A DNA stretch of 63,645 bases. Origin: Sulfuricella sp. GTDB lineage: Bacteria > Pseudomonadota > Gammaproteobacteria > Burkholderiales > Sulfuricellaceae. The stretch spans positions 1-63,645 of the forward strand of contig JAGXQV010000166.1 in the NCBI GenBank assembly GCA_018336195.1. The letters are read 5' to 3'. Each line of letters opens with the position of its first letter. Positions within the stretch are counted from its first letter, which is position 1. The position numbers and the translations under genes are program-made. This document shows positions 43,096 to 54,010 of this stretch, piece by piece. The notes under the pieces are model-generated. The model ran no database searches, had not been told where the DNA came from, and worked only from the letters and a program-made list of their open reading frames with translations.

Positions 43096-44214
43096 CTACA
43101 GCAAAGCGAGGTTGTCGCGGTGGATCATTTCCGGCTCGTCGACATAGCCGAGAATGGTTTCGATCTCGGCACTCGGATGGCGCAGGATTTTCTGCGCTTC
43201 CTCGGCGCCGTAGTTGACCAGCCCCCGGGCGATTTCGCGACCCTGCCCATCCAGGCAGGTCACCACTTCGCCGCGCCCGAAATTTCCGGCACAGGCGGTG
43301 ATGCCGATGGGCAGCAGGCTTTTGCCGCCTTCGCGCAGCACCCGTACCGCGCCGTCGTCCAGCGTCAGGGTGCCGCGCACCTGGAGATGATCGGCCAGCC
43401 ATTGCTTGCGTGCCGCCGTGGACATTTGCCCGGCGCTCAACTGAGTGCCGATGGGTACGCCCTCGGCGAGGCGCACCAGAGCCTGCTCCTCGCGCCCCCA
43501 GGCGATGATGGTGTGGGCGCCGCTGCGGGCGGCGCGCTTGGCGGCGAGAATCTTGGTGAGCATCCCGCCGCGTCCAATGTCGCTGCCCGCGCCGCCAGCC
43601 ATTTTTTCCAGTTCCGGGTCGCCTGCAATCGCTTCGGCAATCAGGACGGCGCTCGGGTCTTTACGCGGATCGGCCGAGAATAGCCCCTTCTGGTCGGTAA
43701 GAATGACCAGCGCGTCGGCTTCGATCAGGTTGGTGACCAGCGCCCCCAGGGTATCGTTGTCGCCGAAACGGATTTCGTCGGTCACCACCGTGTCGTTTTC
43801 GTTGATGATCGGGATGACATTGAGTTCCAGCAGGGTACGCAAGGTGGTGCGCGCATTCAGGTAGCGCTTGCGGTCGGCCAGGTCGTCGTGGGTCAGGAGA
43901 ATTTGTGCGGTATGCAAGCCGTGTTTGCGGAAACAGGTTTCATAAACCTGCACCAGCCCCATCTGCCCGACGGCGGCAGCCGCCTGCAATTCGTGGACGG
44001 CATGAGGACGTTTTTTCCAGCCCAGGCGCAACATCCCTTCGGCAACGGCGCCGGAGGAAACCAGTACCACTTCGCGGCCCATTTCCTTGAGACGGGCGAT
44101 CTGCTGCGCCCAGTTGGCGATGGCCTCGTGATCGAGGCCCGCCCCGCTATTGGTAACGAGGCTGCTGCCGACCTTTACGACCAGACGCTTGGATTTAGCG
44201 AGTATGGATTCCAT
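43096..44214 (-). CDS. proB: Glutamate 5-kinase with PUA domain
   Basis: 372 residues: amino-acid kinase domain ([71 protein letters not shown]) and a C-terminal PUA domain from about 280. It makes gamma-glutamyl phosphate, the first step of proline synthesis, and is normally inhibited by proline. The start is three bases after the obgE stop, so it is co-transcribed with obgE, an order common in betaproteobacteria. Confidence 0.97.
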   Translation of the reverse strand: MESILAKSKRLVVKVGSSLVTNSGAGLDHEAIANWAQQIARLKEMGREVVLVSSGAVAEGMLRLGWKKRPHAVHELQAAAAVGQMGLVQVYETCFRKHGLHTAQILLTHDDLADRKRYLNARTTLRTLLELNVIPIINENDTVVTDEIRFGDNDTLGALVTNLIEADALVILTDQKGLFSADPRKDPSAVLIAEAIAGDPELEKMAGGAGSDIGRGGMLTKILAAKRAARSGAHTIIAWGREEQALVRLAEGVPIGTQLSAGQMSTAARKQWLADHLQVRGTLTLDDGAVRVLREGGKSLLPIGITACAGNFGRGEVVTCLDGQGREIARGLVNYGAEEAQKILRHPSAEIETILGYVDEPEMIHRDNLALL

Positions 44215-44217
44215 GAG

Positions 44218-45381
<1,164 letters not shown>

Positions 45382-45642
45382 TTAAGCAGCGGGAATGATG
45401 CTGACTACCTTGTGCCTGTTCGGGCCTTTAACGGAAAAAGCAACCGTGCCTTCGATCTTGGCGAACAAAGTGTGATCCTTGCCCATGCCAACGTTGTCAC
45501 CGGCATACATCCGGGTGCCGCGCTGACGCACGATGATGCTCCCAGCGGAGATCAGTTCGCCGCCGTAGCGTTTTACGCCGAGGCGTTTCGATTCCGAGTC
45601 GCGGCCGTTGCGTGAACTGCCACCTGCTTTTTTATGTGCCAT
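45382..45642 (-). CDS. rpmA: 50S ribosomal protein L27
   Basis: 86 residues, starting [20 protein letters not shown] with the conserved [19 protein letters not shown]. The short N-terminal extension that reaches the peptidyl-transferase centre is the uncleaved proteobacterial type. It is 21 bases after rplU in the same operon and has AGGAGC upstream. Confidence 0.98.
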   Translation of the reverse strand: MAHKKAGGSSRNGRDSESKRLGVKRYGGELISAGSIIVRQRGTRMYAGDNVGMGKDHTLFAKIEGTVAFSVKGPNRHKVVSIIPAA

Positions 45643-45663
45643 GGATAAGCTCCTTGCCTGACC

Positions 45664-45975
45664 TTAACCCGCGATCGTTTCGATGCGGATTTCGGTGAAA
45701 TTCTGACGATGACCCTGGGTTTTGCGATAGTGCTTACGACGACGCATCTTGAAGATTTTCACCTTCTCGCCGCGACCGTGAGCAATCACAGTAGCCTTGA
45801 CCGTGGCACCCGCCACCAGAGGGGCACCAACCTTCAGCGCATCGCCGTCCGAAACCATCAAAACCTGGTCGATAACGATTTCGCTGCCGATGTCTGCCGG
45901 TATCTGTTCTATTTTCAATTTTTCGCCGGGGATCACACGATACTGCTTCCCACCGGTTTTTATGACCGCGTACAT
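45664..45975 (-). CDS. rplU: 50S ribosomal protein L21
   Basis: 103 residues, the standard length, from ATG 45975: [20 protein letters not shown], then [20 protein letters not shown] near the C-terminus, the L21 signature. An ATG-like extension of four residues is not needed. It is preceded by a good sigma70 promoter and has GGAGC upstream of the start. Confidence 0.98.
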   Translation of the reverse strand: MYAVIKTGGKQYRVIPGEKLKIEQIPADIGSEIVIDQVLMVSDGDALKVGAPLVAGATVKATVIAHGRGEKVKIFKMRRRKHYRKTQGHRQNFTEIRIETIAG

Positions 45976-46014
45976 GTTAAGCTCCATTTACATAAACAAC
46001 TTAAAGGGGTGCGA

Positions 46015-46043
46015 ATTGTACCCAAACATCCGTCGCCGGTCAA
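46015..46043 (-). promoter_or_regulatory. Sigma70 promoter for rplU-rpmA
   Basis: On the minus strand TTGACC (46043-46038) and TACAAT (46020-46015) are separated by exactly 17 bases. It lies 40 bases upstream of the rplU ATG. It is one of the clearest promoters in the window. Confidence 0.75.
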
Positions 46044-46095
46044 AACAATTTTCCCGATAAATCAATCGACAGGATATCCCCTGCGAGCAAAAGGC

Positions 46096-46125
46096 TTGAC
46101 ACCCCGCCGCACTCCTTCCTAACAT
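46096..46125 (+). promoter_or_regulatory. Sigma70 promoter for ispB
   Basis: TTGACA (46096-46101), 18-base spacer, TAACAT (46120-46125). Transcription should start near 46132, which is past an in-frame GTG at 46127 and before the GTG at 46154; this decides the ispB start. Confidence 0.65.
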
Positions 46126-46153
46126 CGTGACTTTTGTTCAAGTCGGGCTTTTC

Positions 46154-47122
46154 GTGTCTATAGAAAACATTCGTGCCCCCATCGAGCAGGACATGCGTGC
46201 CGTTGACGAGGTCATTCGGCGGCGCCTGCATTCGGACGTGGCGCTGATCAACCAAGTGGCGGAATACATCATCGGCAACGGTGGCAAGCGCCTGCGCCCC
46301 GCGTTAGTGCTGCTTTCAGCCGGGGCATTCGGCCATCGCGGCGAACAACAGCACGAACTGGCGGCGGTAGTGGAATTCATCCATACCGCCACGTTATTGC
46401 ACGACGACGTGGTCGACGAATCCGCCTTGCGCCGTGGGCAACCCACCGCCAACACCCTGTTCGGCAACGCCGCCAGCGTGCTGGTCGGCGATTTCCTCTA
46501 TTCGCGCGCCTTCCAGATGATGATGGGCGCCAACAGCCTGCGCGTCATGGAAGTGATGGCCGATGCCACCAACACCATCGCCGAAGGGGAAGTCCTGCAA
46601 CTCCTCAACTGCCACGACGCCGACATCGACGAAACTCGTTACCTGCAAGTCATCCACTACAAGACCGCCAAATTGTTCGAGGCCGCCACCCGCCTGGGGG
46701 CGATTCTAGGCAACGCCACCCGCGCCGACGAAGATGCCATGGCGATCTATGGGATGCGGCTGGGCACTGCCTTCCAGTTGATCGACGACGTGCTCGACTA
46801 TTCCGGCGACCACGCCGAAACCGGCAAAAACGTCGGTGACGACCTCGCCGAAGGGAAGCCCACCCTGCCCCTCATCTACGCCATACAGCACGGCAATGCC
46901 GAACAAGCCGGCGTAGTACGAAAAGCCATCGAAGAAGGCGGATTGGACGACCTCCAGGAAGTCATGCGAGCCATCCGCGAAACCGGGGCGCTGGACTATG
47001 TTCGACAACAGGCTCGCCGCGAAGCGGATATCGCCTGCGCGGCTATTTCTCACCTGCCACCTTCAAATCACAAGGAATCTTTGCTACAATTGTCGGACTT
47101 TGCAGTCACGCGAAGTTTCTAG
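46154..47122 (+). CDS. ispB: Octaprenyl diphosphate synthase
   Basis: 322 residues of the all-trans polyprenyl synthase fold, making the ubiquinone side chain. First Asp-rich motif HDDVVDESALRRG, second AFQLIDDVLDYSGD, plus GNGGKRLRPALVLLSAG. Start GTG 46154 (then SIENIRAPIEQDM) fits both the promoter position and the usual N-terminus. It is divergent from rplU-rpmA-obgE, the common arrangement in beta- and gammaproteobacteria. It is followed by tRNA-Pro after 20 bases. Confidence 0.95.
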   Translation: MSIENIRAPIEQDMRAVDEVIRRRLHSDVALINQVAEYIIGNGGKRLRPALVLLSAGAFGHRGEQQHELAAVVEFIHTATLLHDDVVDESALRRGQPTANTLFGNAASVLVGDFLYSRAFQMMMGANSLRVMEVMADATNTIAEGEVLQLLNCHDADIDETRYLQVIHYKTAKLFEAATRLGAILGNATRADEDAMAIYGMRLGTAFQLIDDVLDYSGDHAETGKNVGDDLAEGKPTLPLIYAIQHGNAEQAGVVRKAIEEGGLDDLQEVMRAIRETGALDYVRQQARREADIACAAISHLPPSNHKESLLQLSDFAVTRSF

Positions 47123-47142
47123 CAGTTTCAGAAGTACCAATT

Positions 47143-47219
47143 CGGGGTGTAGCTTAGCCTGGTAGAGCGCTACGTTCGGGACGTAGAGGCCGGAGGTTCG
47201 AATCCTCTCACCCCGACCA
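47143..47219 (+). tRNA. tRNA-Pro (anticodon CGG)
   Basis: 77 bases. Acceptor stem CGGGGTG/CACCCCG, D arm GCTTAGCCTGGTAGAGC, anticodon stem CTACG/CGTAG with loop TTCGGGA (anticodon CGG), T arm GGAGGTTCGAATCCTC, and encoded CCA. Reads CCG proline codons. The C1-G72-like first pair and A73 are typical of bacterial tRNA(Pro). Confidence 0.97.
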
Positions 47220-47551
47220 AACCATTCAACACCGACCACATCGATTCTCCGCAAGCCGCATGGCCGGATTGCGACCGATCAAGATCCTTTCCGCTCTGCG
47301 CCAGAAAACACCCAAAGTTTGCGATTTGCCGCGATTCGACCTGCGGGATGCGCTTGCGCATCCCTTCAACCCGCCCTTAAGCGGCCTAGAAAATCCGCCA
47401 CCCCTCCTTCTCGTTACGCCAAGAACCCCGAAATCGGGTAAATTGTTCCGCCTCCGGGGAGACGCTTGTCTGCGGCGTTGAATTGGCCAAAAATACCAAG
47501 CTCCATGCTTAGGTTGGCAGGTCGGCATTACTGGATTCTAGAAAGCACGAT
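47220..47551 (+). other. Spacer after tRNA-Pro with a perfect hairpin
   Basis: There is no gene in these 332 bases. A perfect hairpin GGGATGCGC-tt-GCGCATCCC lies at 47345-47364, without a T-tract; it could mark the 3' end of the tRNA transcript. The promoter of the heme-sensor kinase should lie in the distal half. Confidence 0.5.
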
Positions 47552-50152
47552 GTGAAAACCTCGATGAAGTCCCCTTTTTTCGGCAACCGGGTAACCGTAT
47601 TTCTCGCCTCGCTTATTTGGACCTTGGTGGTCGCGGTTTCGCTGTGGTCGCAGCGCGGCCAACTGAATCACACCGCCGAATCAATGGCAAAAATCGATGC
47701 GACGACCAACCTGAAAAAGGACATGGCGATACGCAAGTGGGCGGCTTCCGTCGGCGGTGTTTATATCGAAGCGAATCGCCTGCCCAGGATCGACACCCTG
47801 GAAGAACAGGACCACGTGGCGGGGGTGAAGGCCAGCGGCGAACCCTTCAAGCTCGTTGCGCTCACCCCCATCCATATTCTCCAAGCCATTCAGGAGGTCA
47901 GCAACAAGGAATACGGCATCAAGGAAAGGCTCACCTCCAAGCAATTGCGCAACCGCAACAACGCGCCCGACGACTGGGAGGAGAAGGCTCTCAAATCCCT
48001 CGAAAAGGGTGCCGAAATCGCCACCGAGGCGGTGCCGAAGAAAGGCGGGCACGGTTTGATGCGCGTCATGATCCCGATGCGCATGGAAGACGAATGCCTG
48101 GAGTGCCATCGCGACACCCTCGTCCCGGTGGGCGGCTTGCGGGGCGGCGCAGCCATCTCGGTCGACCTCAATGCCTACCGGACGGCTCAGGAGCCGGCGT
48201 GGCGCTCGATTCAGCAGTGGCATATCGCCATCTGGCTGCTCGGCCTGGGCACCATTTCGGCTTTCGGCTATTTCGCGCGGCGCCATGCCGCGGAACAGGA
48301 GCGCCAGAGCGATGTGCGCCGCGAGAACGAACTGGCCTTTTCCGCCATGGCGGAAGGCGCCTTGATTACCGATGCGGAGGGCACCATTTTGTGGGTCAAC
48401 GATGCTTTCTGCACGATTTACGGCTATCTCCGCGACGAAGTGATCGGCAGGAATCCACGCATCCTCAAATCCGGGCGCCACGACGCCGCTGCCTATGGCC
48501 AGTTGTGGCAGCAGTTGAAAAACGTCGGTTACTGGCGGGGTGAATTATGGAACCGCCGCAAGTCCGGCGAGGTGTTTCCCGAGGAAATCTCGATTCGCGC
48601 GTTGCGCGGCCACGATGGGCAAATCCGCCGCTACATTTCGATTTTTTCAGACATCACCGAGCGCAAGCGGACCGACGACGAACTGAAAAAATACCGGGAA
48701 CACTTGGAGGAACTGGTGCGCCAACGCACCGAGGAATTGACGGTTGCCCGCGATCAAGCCGAGGCCGCCAACCGCTCCAAATCGATCTTTCTCGCCAACA
48801 TGAGCCACGAACTGCGGACCCCTTTGAACGCCGTGATCGGCTTTTCCCAGTTGATGGACAAGGAGCCCAGCCTGTCCGAAACCCAGCAGCGCAATGTCGA
48901 GATCATCAACCGCTCGGGCAATCATCTACTCACCCTGATCAACGATGTGCTGGAACTCTCCAAGATCGAATCGGGCAAGGTAAGCTTGGTGGAGGAAGAA
49001 ACCAGCCCTGCCGAATTGTTGCACGAAGTCACCGATATGATGCGGGTACGCGCCCAGCAGGCCGGGCTGACGCTGACCCTCAAGGTACCCGATTTACCGG
49101 CGAGCGCTTGGCTGGATGCCGTCAAACTGCGCCAGGTGTTGCTCAACTTGCTGTCCAACGCAGTCAAGTTTACCCGCCACGGCGGGGTGCTCCTCAAAGT
49201 GGACACCGCCGTGCTGGAAAACGATACGGCACGGATGAAATTCACGGTGAGCGATACCGGCATCGGCATCTCTCCTGAAGATATCGAGCGCATTTTCGAA
49301 CCCTTCGAACAAGCCGGGTCGCCCTTGTCGAACATGACCGGTACCGGACTGGGGCTGACCATCAGCCGTCAGTATCTGCAGATGATGGGCGGCGAATTGT
49401 CGGTTGAATCCACACCGGGAGCCGGCTCCAACTTCAGCTTTACGCTGGACTTGCGAACCGGCGAAACCGGCGTGGCGCCGCAATATTCGCCGGGCCGGGC
49501 GATACGGCTTGCAGAGGAAGACCGTGGGCGGCGGATTCTGGTGGTCGACGACATTCCGGAAGCGCGCATGTTGTTCCGCGACTTGCTGGAACCTTATGGC
49601 TTTGTGGTCGCGGAAGCCGAGGACGGCGTTCAGGTCGAGGCGCAGGTCGCGGCGTTCAAGCCCGACATGATCCTTATGGACTGGCACATGCCGCGGATGG
49701 ACGGCCTGGAAGCGACGCGGCGCTTGCGTTCCCGACGCCCCGAAGGACAGCCCAAGGTGGTGATACTCACCGCCTACGCCTTCGAGGAGAACCGCCACGA
49801 AGCGCTGGCCGCGGGGGCCGACGATTTCCTGCGTAAACCGATCAGGAAAGACGAACTGTGCGCCGTGCTGGAAAGTCAGCTCGGCATAAGCTTCCTGCGC
49901 GAAGAGACCTCAACCGGCGAAGGGAGTCCTCCCGAAGCCGGACTGACCCCCGCCGACCTGGACGGCCTTTCCGCCGAGGCGCGCCGCAGATTCACCCATG
50001 TCGTGCGCGAACTCAACCCGGCGAAAATCGCTGCGGAACTCGCGCTGATCCGCGAGGAAAACCCCGAACTGGCAGCACGCTTGTCCGAGCTGACCAAGAC
50101 CATGCAGTATCGCCGCTTGTGGCAGTTGCTCGGCATCGTTGCCCTGGAGTAA
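47552..50152 (+). CDS. Hybrid histidine kinase with DUF3365 heme domain, PAS and receiver
   Basis: 866 residues: membrane helix (about 14-30), DUF3365 periplasmic domain with heme motif CLECH at about 182-186 followed by GGLRGGAAISVDL, a second helix near 225-245, PAS/PAC at about 265-380 (EGTILWVNDAFCTIYGYL, RYISIFSDITERK), a coiled coil, HisKA (MSHELRTPLNAVIGF, His near 419), HATPase_c (NLLSNAVKFTRHG, DTGIGISPED, GTGLGLTIS), and a receiver at about 660-785 (Asp in ILMDWHMPRMDG). GTG 47552 is used; ATG 47564 is an alternative. It is followed after 4 bases by a second kinase. Confidence 0.92.
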   Translation: MKTSMKSPFFGNRVTVFLASLIWTLVVAVSLWSQRGQLNHTAESMAKIDATTNLKKDMAIRKWAASVGGVYIEANRLPRIDTLEEQDHVAGVKASGEPFKLVALTPIHILQAIQEVSNKEYGIKERLTSKQLRNRNNAPDDWEEKALKSLEKGAEIATEAVPKKGGHGLMRVMIPMRMEDECLECHRDTLVPVGGLRGGAAISVDLNAYRTAQEPAWRSIQQWHIAIWLLGLGTISAFGYFARRHAAEQERQSDVRRENELAFSAMAEGALITDAEGTILWVNDAFCTIYGYLRDEVIGRNPRILKSGRHDAAAYGQLWQQLKNVGYWRGELWNRRKSGEVFPEEISIRALRGHDGQIRRYISIFSDITERKRTDDELKKYREHLEELVRQRTEELTVARDQAEAANRSKSIFLANMSHELRTPLNAVIGFSQLMDKEPSLSETQQRNVEIINRSGNHLLTLINDVLELSKIESGKVSLVEEETSPAELLHEVTDMMRVRAQQAGLTLTLKVPDLPASAWLDAVKLRQVLLNLLSNAVKFTRHGGVLLKVDTAVLENDTARMKFTVSDTGIGISPEDIERIFEPFEQAGSPLSNMTGTGLGLTISRQYLQMMGGELSVESTPGAGSNFSFTLDLRTGETGVAPQYSPGRAIRLAEEDRGRRILVVDDIPEARMLFRDLLEPYGFVVAEAEDGVQVEAQVAAFKPDMILMDWHMPRMDGLEATRRLRSRRPEGQPKVVILTAYAFEENRHEALAAGADDFLRKPIRKDELCAVLESQLGISFLREETSTGEGSPPEAGLTPADLDGLSAEARRRFTHVVRELNPAKIAAELALIREENPELAARLSELTKTMQYRRLWQLLGIVALE

Positions 50153-50156
50153 ACCG

Positions 50157-51293
50157 ATGGAACTCGTTGAAAACCTGAACCCACCAGGCGAAATCCTCAT
50201 CGTCGAAGATACGCCCGCTTCCCTGCAACTGCTCTCCGAGCTTCTCACCCAGGCGGGCTATGGCGTGCGCCAGGCCCAGGACGGGGAAATGGCGCTTCTG
50301 TCGGCGGGGGAGCGTCCTCCCGATTTGGTGCTGCTGGACATCCGCATGCCCGGCATCGATGGCTACGAAGTGTGCAAGCGACTCAAAGCCGATCCCCGCA
50401 CCCGCGAGGTGCCGGTGATCTTCCTCTCGGCACTTCACGAGCCGGGCGACAAGGTCGCCGGTTTCAAGCTGGGCGCCGTCGACTACATCGAAAAACCCTT
50501 CCATCCCGACGAGGTTCTGGCGCGAGTGCATACTCACATCGAGTTGCGCCGCCTACAGGCGGGCCTGGAAAAAAGAGTGCGCGAACGTACCGCCGACCAC
50601 CGCCAGGCTGAAGAGAAATTGCACGCTTCCTGGCTGCAACTCCAGGAGCTCACCGAGTTCCTGCAAACGGTGCGCGAGGAGGAGCGCACCCGTATCGCCC
50701 GCGAAATCCACGACGAACTGGGACAAGCCCTGACCGCCTTGCGTATCGACCTGGCGTGGCTACGCGGCAAATGCGGCAGCGAGGACTCACGTACCGTGGA
50801 CAAGCTGGCAGCCGCCTACAACCTGGTGGTGAAAACGCTGGACGCGGTGCGCCGCATATCCGAGGATCTGCGCCCGGGCATGCTGGATCAACTCGGGTTG
50901 GCAGCCGCCATTCAGCACTACGTGGCAAAATTCAGCGAACGCACCGGCATTCCCTGCCAACTCTGGTTAAACCGCGAGGAATTCGAGATCGAAGACCAGC
51001 TCGCGACTGCACTATTCCGCCTGGTACAGGAAGCGCTTACCAACGTGGCACGCCATGCCTCGGCACGCAACGCGGCAGTGCGGATTGCCGAGGAACACGA
51101 TGCCATCCATTTGTCCGTGGAGGATGACGGATGCGGACTGGCGCCGCCCACCGGGAAAAAAACCTTCGGCTTGCTCGGCATGCGCGAAAGGGCCAAGATG
51201 TTCGGCGGCACTTTCGAGATCGAAAGCACGCCGGGCGCGGGCACCCGAATTCGAGTCCAATTCCCCAAGAAAGGAGACGTGAACCCAACATGA
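50157..51293 (+). CDS. Receiver-linked NarX/NarL-type (HisKA_3) histidine kinase
   Basis: 378 residues, no membrane segment: receiver at about 13-130 (ILIVEDTPASLQLLSELL, phospho-Asp in VLLDIRMPGIDG, Lys in YIEKPFHPDE), coiled coil, HisKA_3 (EEERTRIAREIHDELGQALT) and HATPase_c (FRLVQEALTNVARHA, DDGCGLAPP, LLGMRERAKMFGG). It presumably receives phosphate from, or is modulated by, the preceding hybrid kinase and passes it to the next gene product. It overlaps the regulator gene by 4 bases (ATGA), so the three genes form a phosphorelay operon. Confidence 0.92.
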   Translation: MELVENLNPPGEILIVEDTPASLQLLSELLTQAGYGVRQAQDGEMALLSAGERPPDLVLLDIRMPGIDGYEVCKRLKADPRTREVPVIFLSALHEPGDKVAGFKLGAVDYIEKPFHPDEVLARVHTHIELRRLQAGLEKRVRERTADHRQAEEKLHASWLQLQELTEFLQTVREEERTRIAREIHDELGQALTALRIDLAWLRGKCGSEDSRTVDKLAAAYNLVVKTLDAVRRISEDLRPGMLDQLGLAAAIQHYVAKFSERTGIPCQLWLNREEFEIEDQLATALFRLVQEALTNVARHASARNAAVRIAEEHDAIHLSVEDDGCGLAPPTGKKTFGLLGMRERAKMFGGTFEIESTPGAGTRIRVQFPKKGDVNPT

Positions 51294-51940
51294 CCATCCG
51301 AGTGTTAATTGTCGACGATCACGCCATTTTGCGTGAAGGGGTGAAACATATCCTCTCCGAGCATTCCGATATCGAGGTGACCGGAGAAGCGCGCAATGGC
51401 GCCGAGGCTCTCGCCAAGCTTCACGCGGAAAACTGGGACGTCGTGGTGCTCGACATGTCCATGCCCGGCAAAAGCGGCATCGAGTTAATCAAGCAACTCA
51501 AGGTTGAAAAGCCCAAGCTGCCGATTCTGATCCTGAGCATGTACACCGAAGACATCTATGCGGTGCGCACCCTCAAGGCGGGTGCTTCCGGTTACCTATG
51601 CAAGGACAACGCGGAAACCCAATTGGCGCAAGCCATCCGTAAAGTGGCCGGCGGCGGCCTGTTCATGAGCCACGCCGTCGCCGAAAACCTGGCCGCCGAA
51701 GTGCTCACCGGCGCCCCCGAGGCGGCATCCCATGCCCAGTTGTCCGACCGGGAATACCAGATATTCCATCACCTGGCCGGCGGCAAGAGCGTCTCGGATA
51801 TCGCCGGCGAGCTCAACCTGAGCGTCAAGACCGTCAGCACCCACAAAACCCGGCTGATGCAAAAAATGAATCTCGCCAACGTCGCCGAGCTCATCCATTA
51901 CGCGATCCGTCACCACCTGGTCGATGAGGGAAACGGCTAG
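51290..51940 (+). CDS. NarL/FixJ-type response regulator
   Basis: 216 residues: receiver with Asp55 in VVVLDMSMPGKSG and Lys in SGYLCKDN, and a C-terminal LuxR-type helix-turn-helix (LSDREYQIFHHLAGGKSVSD, LNLSVKTVSTHKTRLMQKM). ATG 51290 is inside the stop region of the kinase gene and has AAGGAG upstream. It is the output of the heme-sensor phosphorelay. The next gene, in the same direction after a repeat, is a Crp/Fnr-family factor that may share or form its regulon. Confidence 0.94.
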   Translation: MTIRVLIVDDHAILREGVKHILSEHSDIEVTGEARNGAEALAKLHAENWDVVVLDMSMPGKSGIELIKQLKVEKPKLPILILSMYTEDIYAVRTLKAGASGYLCKDNAETQLAQAIRKVAGGGLFMSHAVAENLAAEVLTGAPEAASHAQLSDREYQIFHHLAGGKSVSDIAGELNLSVKTVSTHKTRLMQKMNLANVAELIHYAIRHHLVDEGNG

Positions 51941-51941
51941 C

Positions 51942-52085
51942 AGTCAGTCAACATGAAACGAAAGGTTGATAGCGGGCCGCGCCCGCGATGCGGTGTCGCA
52001 ATTTGTCGCAATGTTCCTGCCGGCGACACCGCTCGCCTGCGTGGCAGGCTCCTACCGATAACCGCCGTTTCAACGTGACTGACTA
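51942..52085. repeat. Dispersed repeat, family 2, copy 2
   Basis: The left end AGTCAGTCAACATGAAACGA and the right end GTTTCAACGTGACTGACTA are inverted copies, with GCGGTGTCGCAATTTGTCGC and GGCGACACCGCTCGCC inside. Same length and arms as 14968-15113. It lies right after the NarL-type regulator stop and may end its transcript. The stretch 52086-52378 has no gene and contains the Crp/Fnr leader. Confidence 0.82.
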
Positions 52086-52378
52086 CCAGCCCGCATCGAC
52101 AAGCGGTTTCTGCCCCAATCAAGTCATCCCGGCCAGTCGAAACAAGCCTGAGTGCATTGCCTCGGCGGGGGTAGGAATCGTCCTACCCATCTCCGTTTTT
52201 CCGCCTTCTATTCCTACACTCAAAATCAGTCTTCGCTGATATTTATTCCTACGCGATAAGCGCAAGATAGCCTGCGTCAGAAAAGCGTAAGCAATAGATG
52301 CAAAGAATCCGGGGCGATGGTTGGCTTTCCTAGCCGCCCGATTGCCCCCGGGCTTTGACCTGCCTTGGAGGATCCAAA

Positions 52379-53077
52379 ATGACATTGTTGAATCAGCACC
52401 TTGCCGACATTCGCCATAGTTATCTGTACGAACACCTTGACGAACCTAGCTTCGAATACGTTACCGCACACGCCAAGGTAATCCAGTTGGCCACCGGGGA
52501 ACGATTGTTTGCGGAAGGCGAGTCCTCCCAATACTTTTACCTTATCCATCGCGGCATCATGAAACTCTTTAAAAGTTCGCCGGACGGCACGGAAAGGATA
52601 GTCGAACTGGTCAATGCCAAGCAATTGTTCGGGGAAGACGCGATGTTTGTCGGAGAACACGCGGTATATGCCGACGCGCTCGAACCGACCCAGTTGATTG
52701 CCTTCGAATGCGCAGCCTTCACGACCTTGATGCACCAGAATGCGGAATTGTGTTTTCGCATGCTCACCGAAATGAGCCGCCGCTCGAAAAAGCTGATCGA
52801 CGAAATCGGCAAACTTACCCTTCAGGGAGCCATCCAGCGGGTGGCCGAATATTTGATCGAAGTAGGCAAATACAGCGACTTTTCCAGCACCATCCGGGTC
52901 AATCTGCCCAAGTACATCATCGCATCGCGGATCGGCGTCAGCCCGGAAACACTCTCGCGCATCATCACCAAATTTCGTCACAAGGGGATGATAGATTGCA
53001 ACAAGGACTCGATCATGTTGAAAAATCTGCCCCACCTCCAGCAGGTTGCCAACGGCCAGGTCGGCCTGAACTCTTAA
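52379..53077 (+). CDS. Crp/Fnr-family transcription regulator
   Basis: 232 residues: N-terminal effector domain with CNB fold (GERLFAEGESSQYFYLIHRG, LFGEDAMFVGEHAVYADAL), dimer helix, and C-terminal winged HTH (PKYIIASRIGVSPETLSRII). No N-terminal Fnr-type cysteine cluster and no PR(S/T)A cassette Arg, so neither an Fe-S Fnr nor a canonical cAMP-Crp; the pattern fits DNR/NnrR-like NO-responsive factors. Start ATG 52379 with TTGGAGGATCC upstream. Location next to heme-based kinases fits redox or NO control. Confidence 0.88.
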   Translation: MTLLNQHLADIRHSYLYEHLDEPSFEYVTAHAKVIQLATGERLFAEGESSQYFYLIHRGIMKLFKSSPDGTERIVELVNAKQLFGEDAMFVGEHAVYADALEPTQLIAFECAAFTTLMHQNAELCFRMLTEMSRRSKKLIDEIGKLTLQGAIQRVAEYLIEVGKYSDFSSTIRVNLPKYIIASRIGVSPETLSRIITKFRHKGMIDCNKDSIMLKNLPHLQQVANGQVGLNS

Positions 53078-53420
53078 CCCGCGACTTCAAGCGCAGCCAC
53101 GCCGGAAGGGCTACGCCCACCCCAGACGAACCGCCGCGGTTCCGCCCCAATCGGGCCACAGCGCTCGATTCTCCACCTGAGTTGAATCTACATCTCCGCG
53201 CCCCGCTTAACTGCGGTAGCGCAGCAGACGCCCTGCTGCATGCCAAACGGCGCGGCATGAATCTGGATGAACACCGCCAGGTGTTCGGGAATGAGTAGAT
53301 TGGCGGACGGAAACTCTTCGATGAACGGAGGGCAAGCGCCGGCAACCGAAAAGGGAAGGGATTTCCCGGCTGGTGCCACCAGCAACTTGCCGGAGATTCC
53401 CTACAGCACCAGGGCGACGC
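53078..53420. other. Spacer without a supported gene
   Basis: 343 GC-rich bases between the Crp/Fnr gene and infA, which converge here. Several short open frames exist, but none has a ribosome binding site or a recognisable family; a 65-codon minus-strand frame at 53188-53385 has plausible composition but is unsupported. No terminator hairpin with T-tract was found. Confidence 0.4.
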
Positions 53421-53681
53421 TCAGAAGCGGCGCCGTTGCGGCGTAAAGGTTGAACCCCGGGTTTCGAGATGACGGAAAGTAATGCGTCCCTTGGTCAGGT
53501 CGTAGGGAGATAGCTCCAGGGAAACCTTGTCGCCCGCCAGGATGCGGATGTGGTTCTTGCGCATCTTGCCGGCGGAGTACGCCAGGAGAACGTGGCCGTT
53601 GTCGAGCGTGACGCGGTAGCGGGAATCGGGCAACACTTCGTCGACGACGCCGCTCATTTCAATAAGTTCTTCCTTGGCCAT
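53421..53681 (-). CDS. infA: Translation initiation factor IF-1
   Basis: 86 residues with the S1/OB fold of IF-1: [58 protein letters not shown]. Start ATG 53681: AGGAGG lies 7 bases before it, while the ATG two codons earlier is too close to that site. A C-terminal extension [14 protein letters not shown] makes it longer than the 72-residue E. coli protein, a form seen in second infA copies of betaproteobacteria. It lies downstream of a cold-shock gene on the same strand, suggesting cold-linked expression. Confidence 0.93.
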   Translation of the reverse strand: MAKEELIEMSGVVDEVLPDSRYRVTLDNGHVLLAYSAGKMRKNHIRILAGDKVSLELSPYDLTKGRITFRHLETRGSTFTPQRRRF

Positions 53682-53803
53682 GGGCATGCCTCCTAGGGAT
53701 AGATTGGGACGGGAAACTCCGCATACACGGGCTTCCCTCGGGAAAGGGCGGAACGGACGGACGTCCGTGTCCGCGACCTTGCTGAGGACGGGGTACGGAA
53801 TGC

Positions 53804-54010
53804 TTATTCAGCGGGACGGATGTTCGATGCCTGCTTGCCCTTGGGGCCGGTGGTAACGTCGAAGCTGACCCGCTGGCCTTCCAACAGCGTCTTGAAACCT
53901 TGGTTCTGGATCGCGGAGAAATGGGCGAAAAGATCTTCACCGCCAGCTTCGGGAGTGATGAAGCCAAAGCCCTTGGAGTCGTTGAACCACTTAACTGTAC
54001 CTGTTGCCAT
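53804..54010 (-). CDS. Cold-shock protein, CspA family
   Basis: 68 residues, a complete cold-shock domain: [20 protein letters not shown] (RNP1), DLFAHFSAI (RNP2) and [20 protein letters not shown]. It binds single-stranded nucleic acid and melts RNA structure. A leader of about 300 bases without genes lies upstream, as usual for cold-induced csp mRNAs. ATG 54010 follows AAGGATATTTAAATT. Confidence 0.96.
   Translation of the reverse strand: MATGTVKWFNDSKGFGFITPEAGGEDLFAHFSAIQNQGFKTLLEGQRVSFDVTTGPKGKQASNIRPAE

Noticed and set aside
53188..53385. 65-codon minus-strand frame between the Crp/Fnr gene and infA
   Set aside because: Plausible composition but no ribosome binding site, no recognised family and no operon context.
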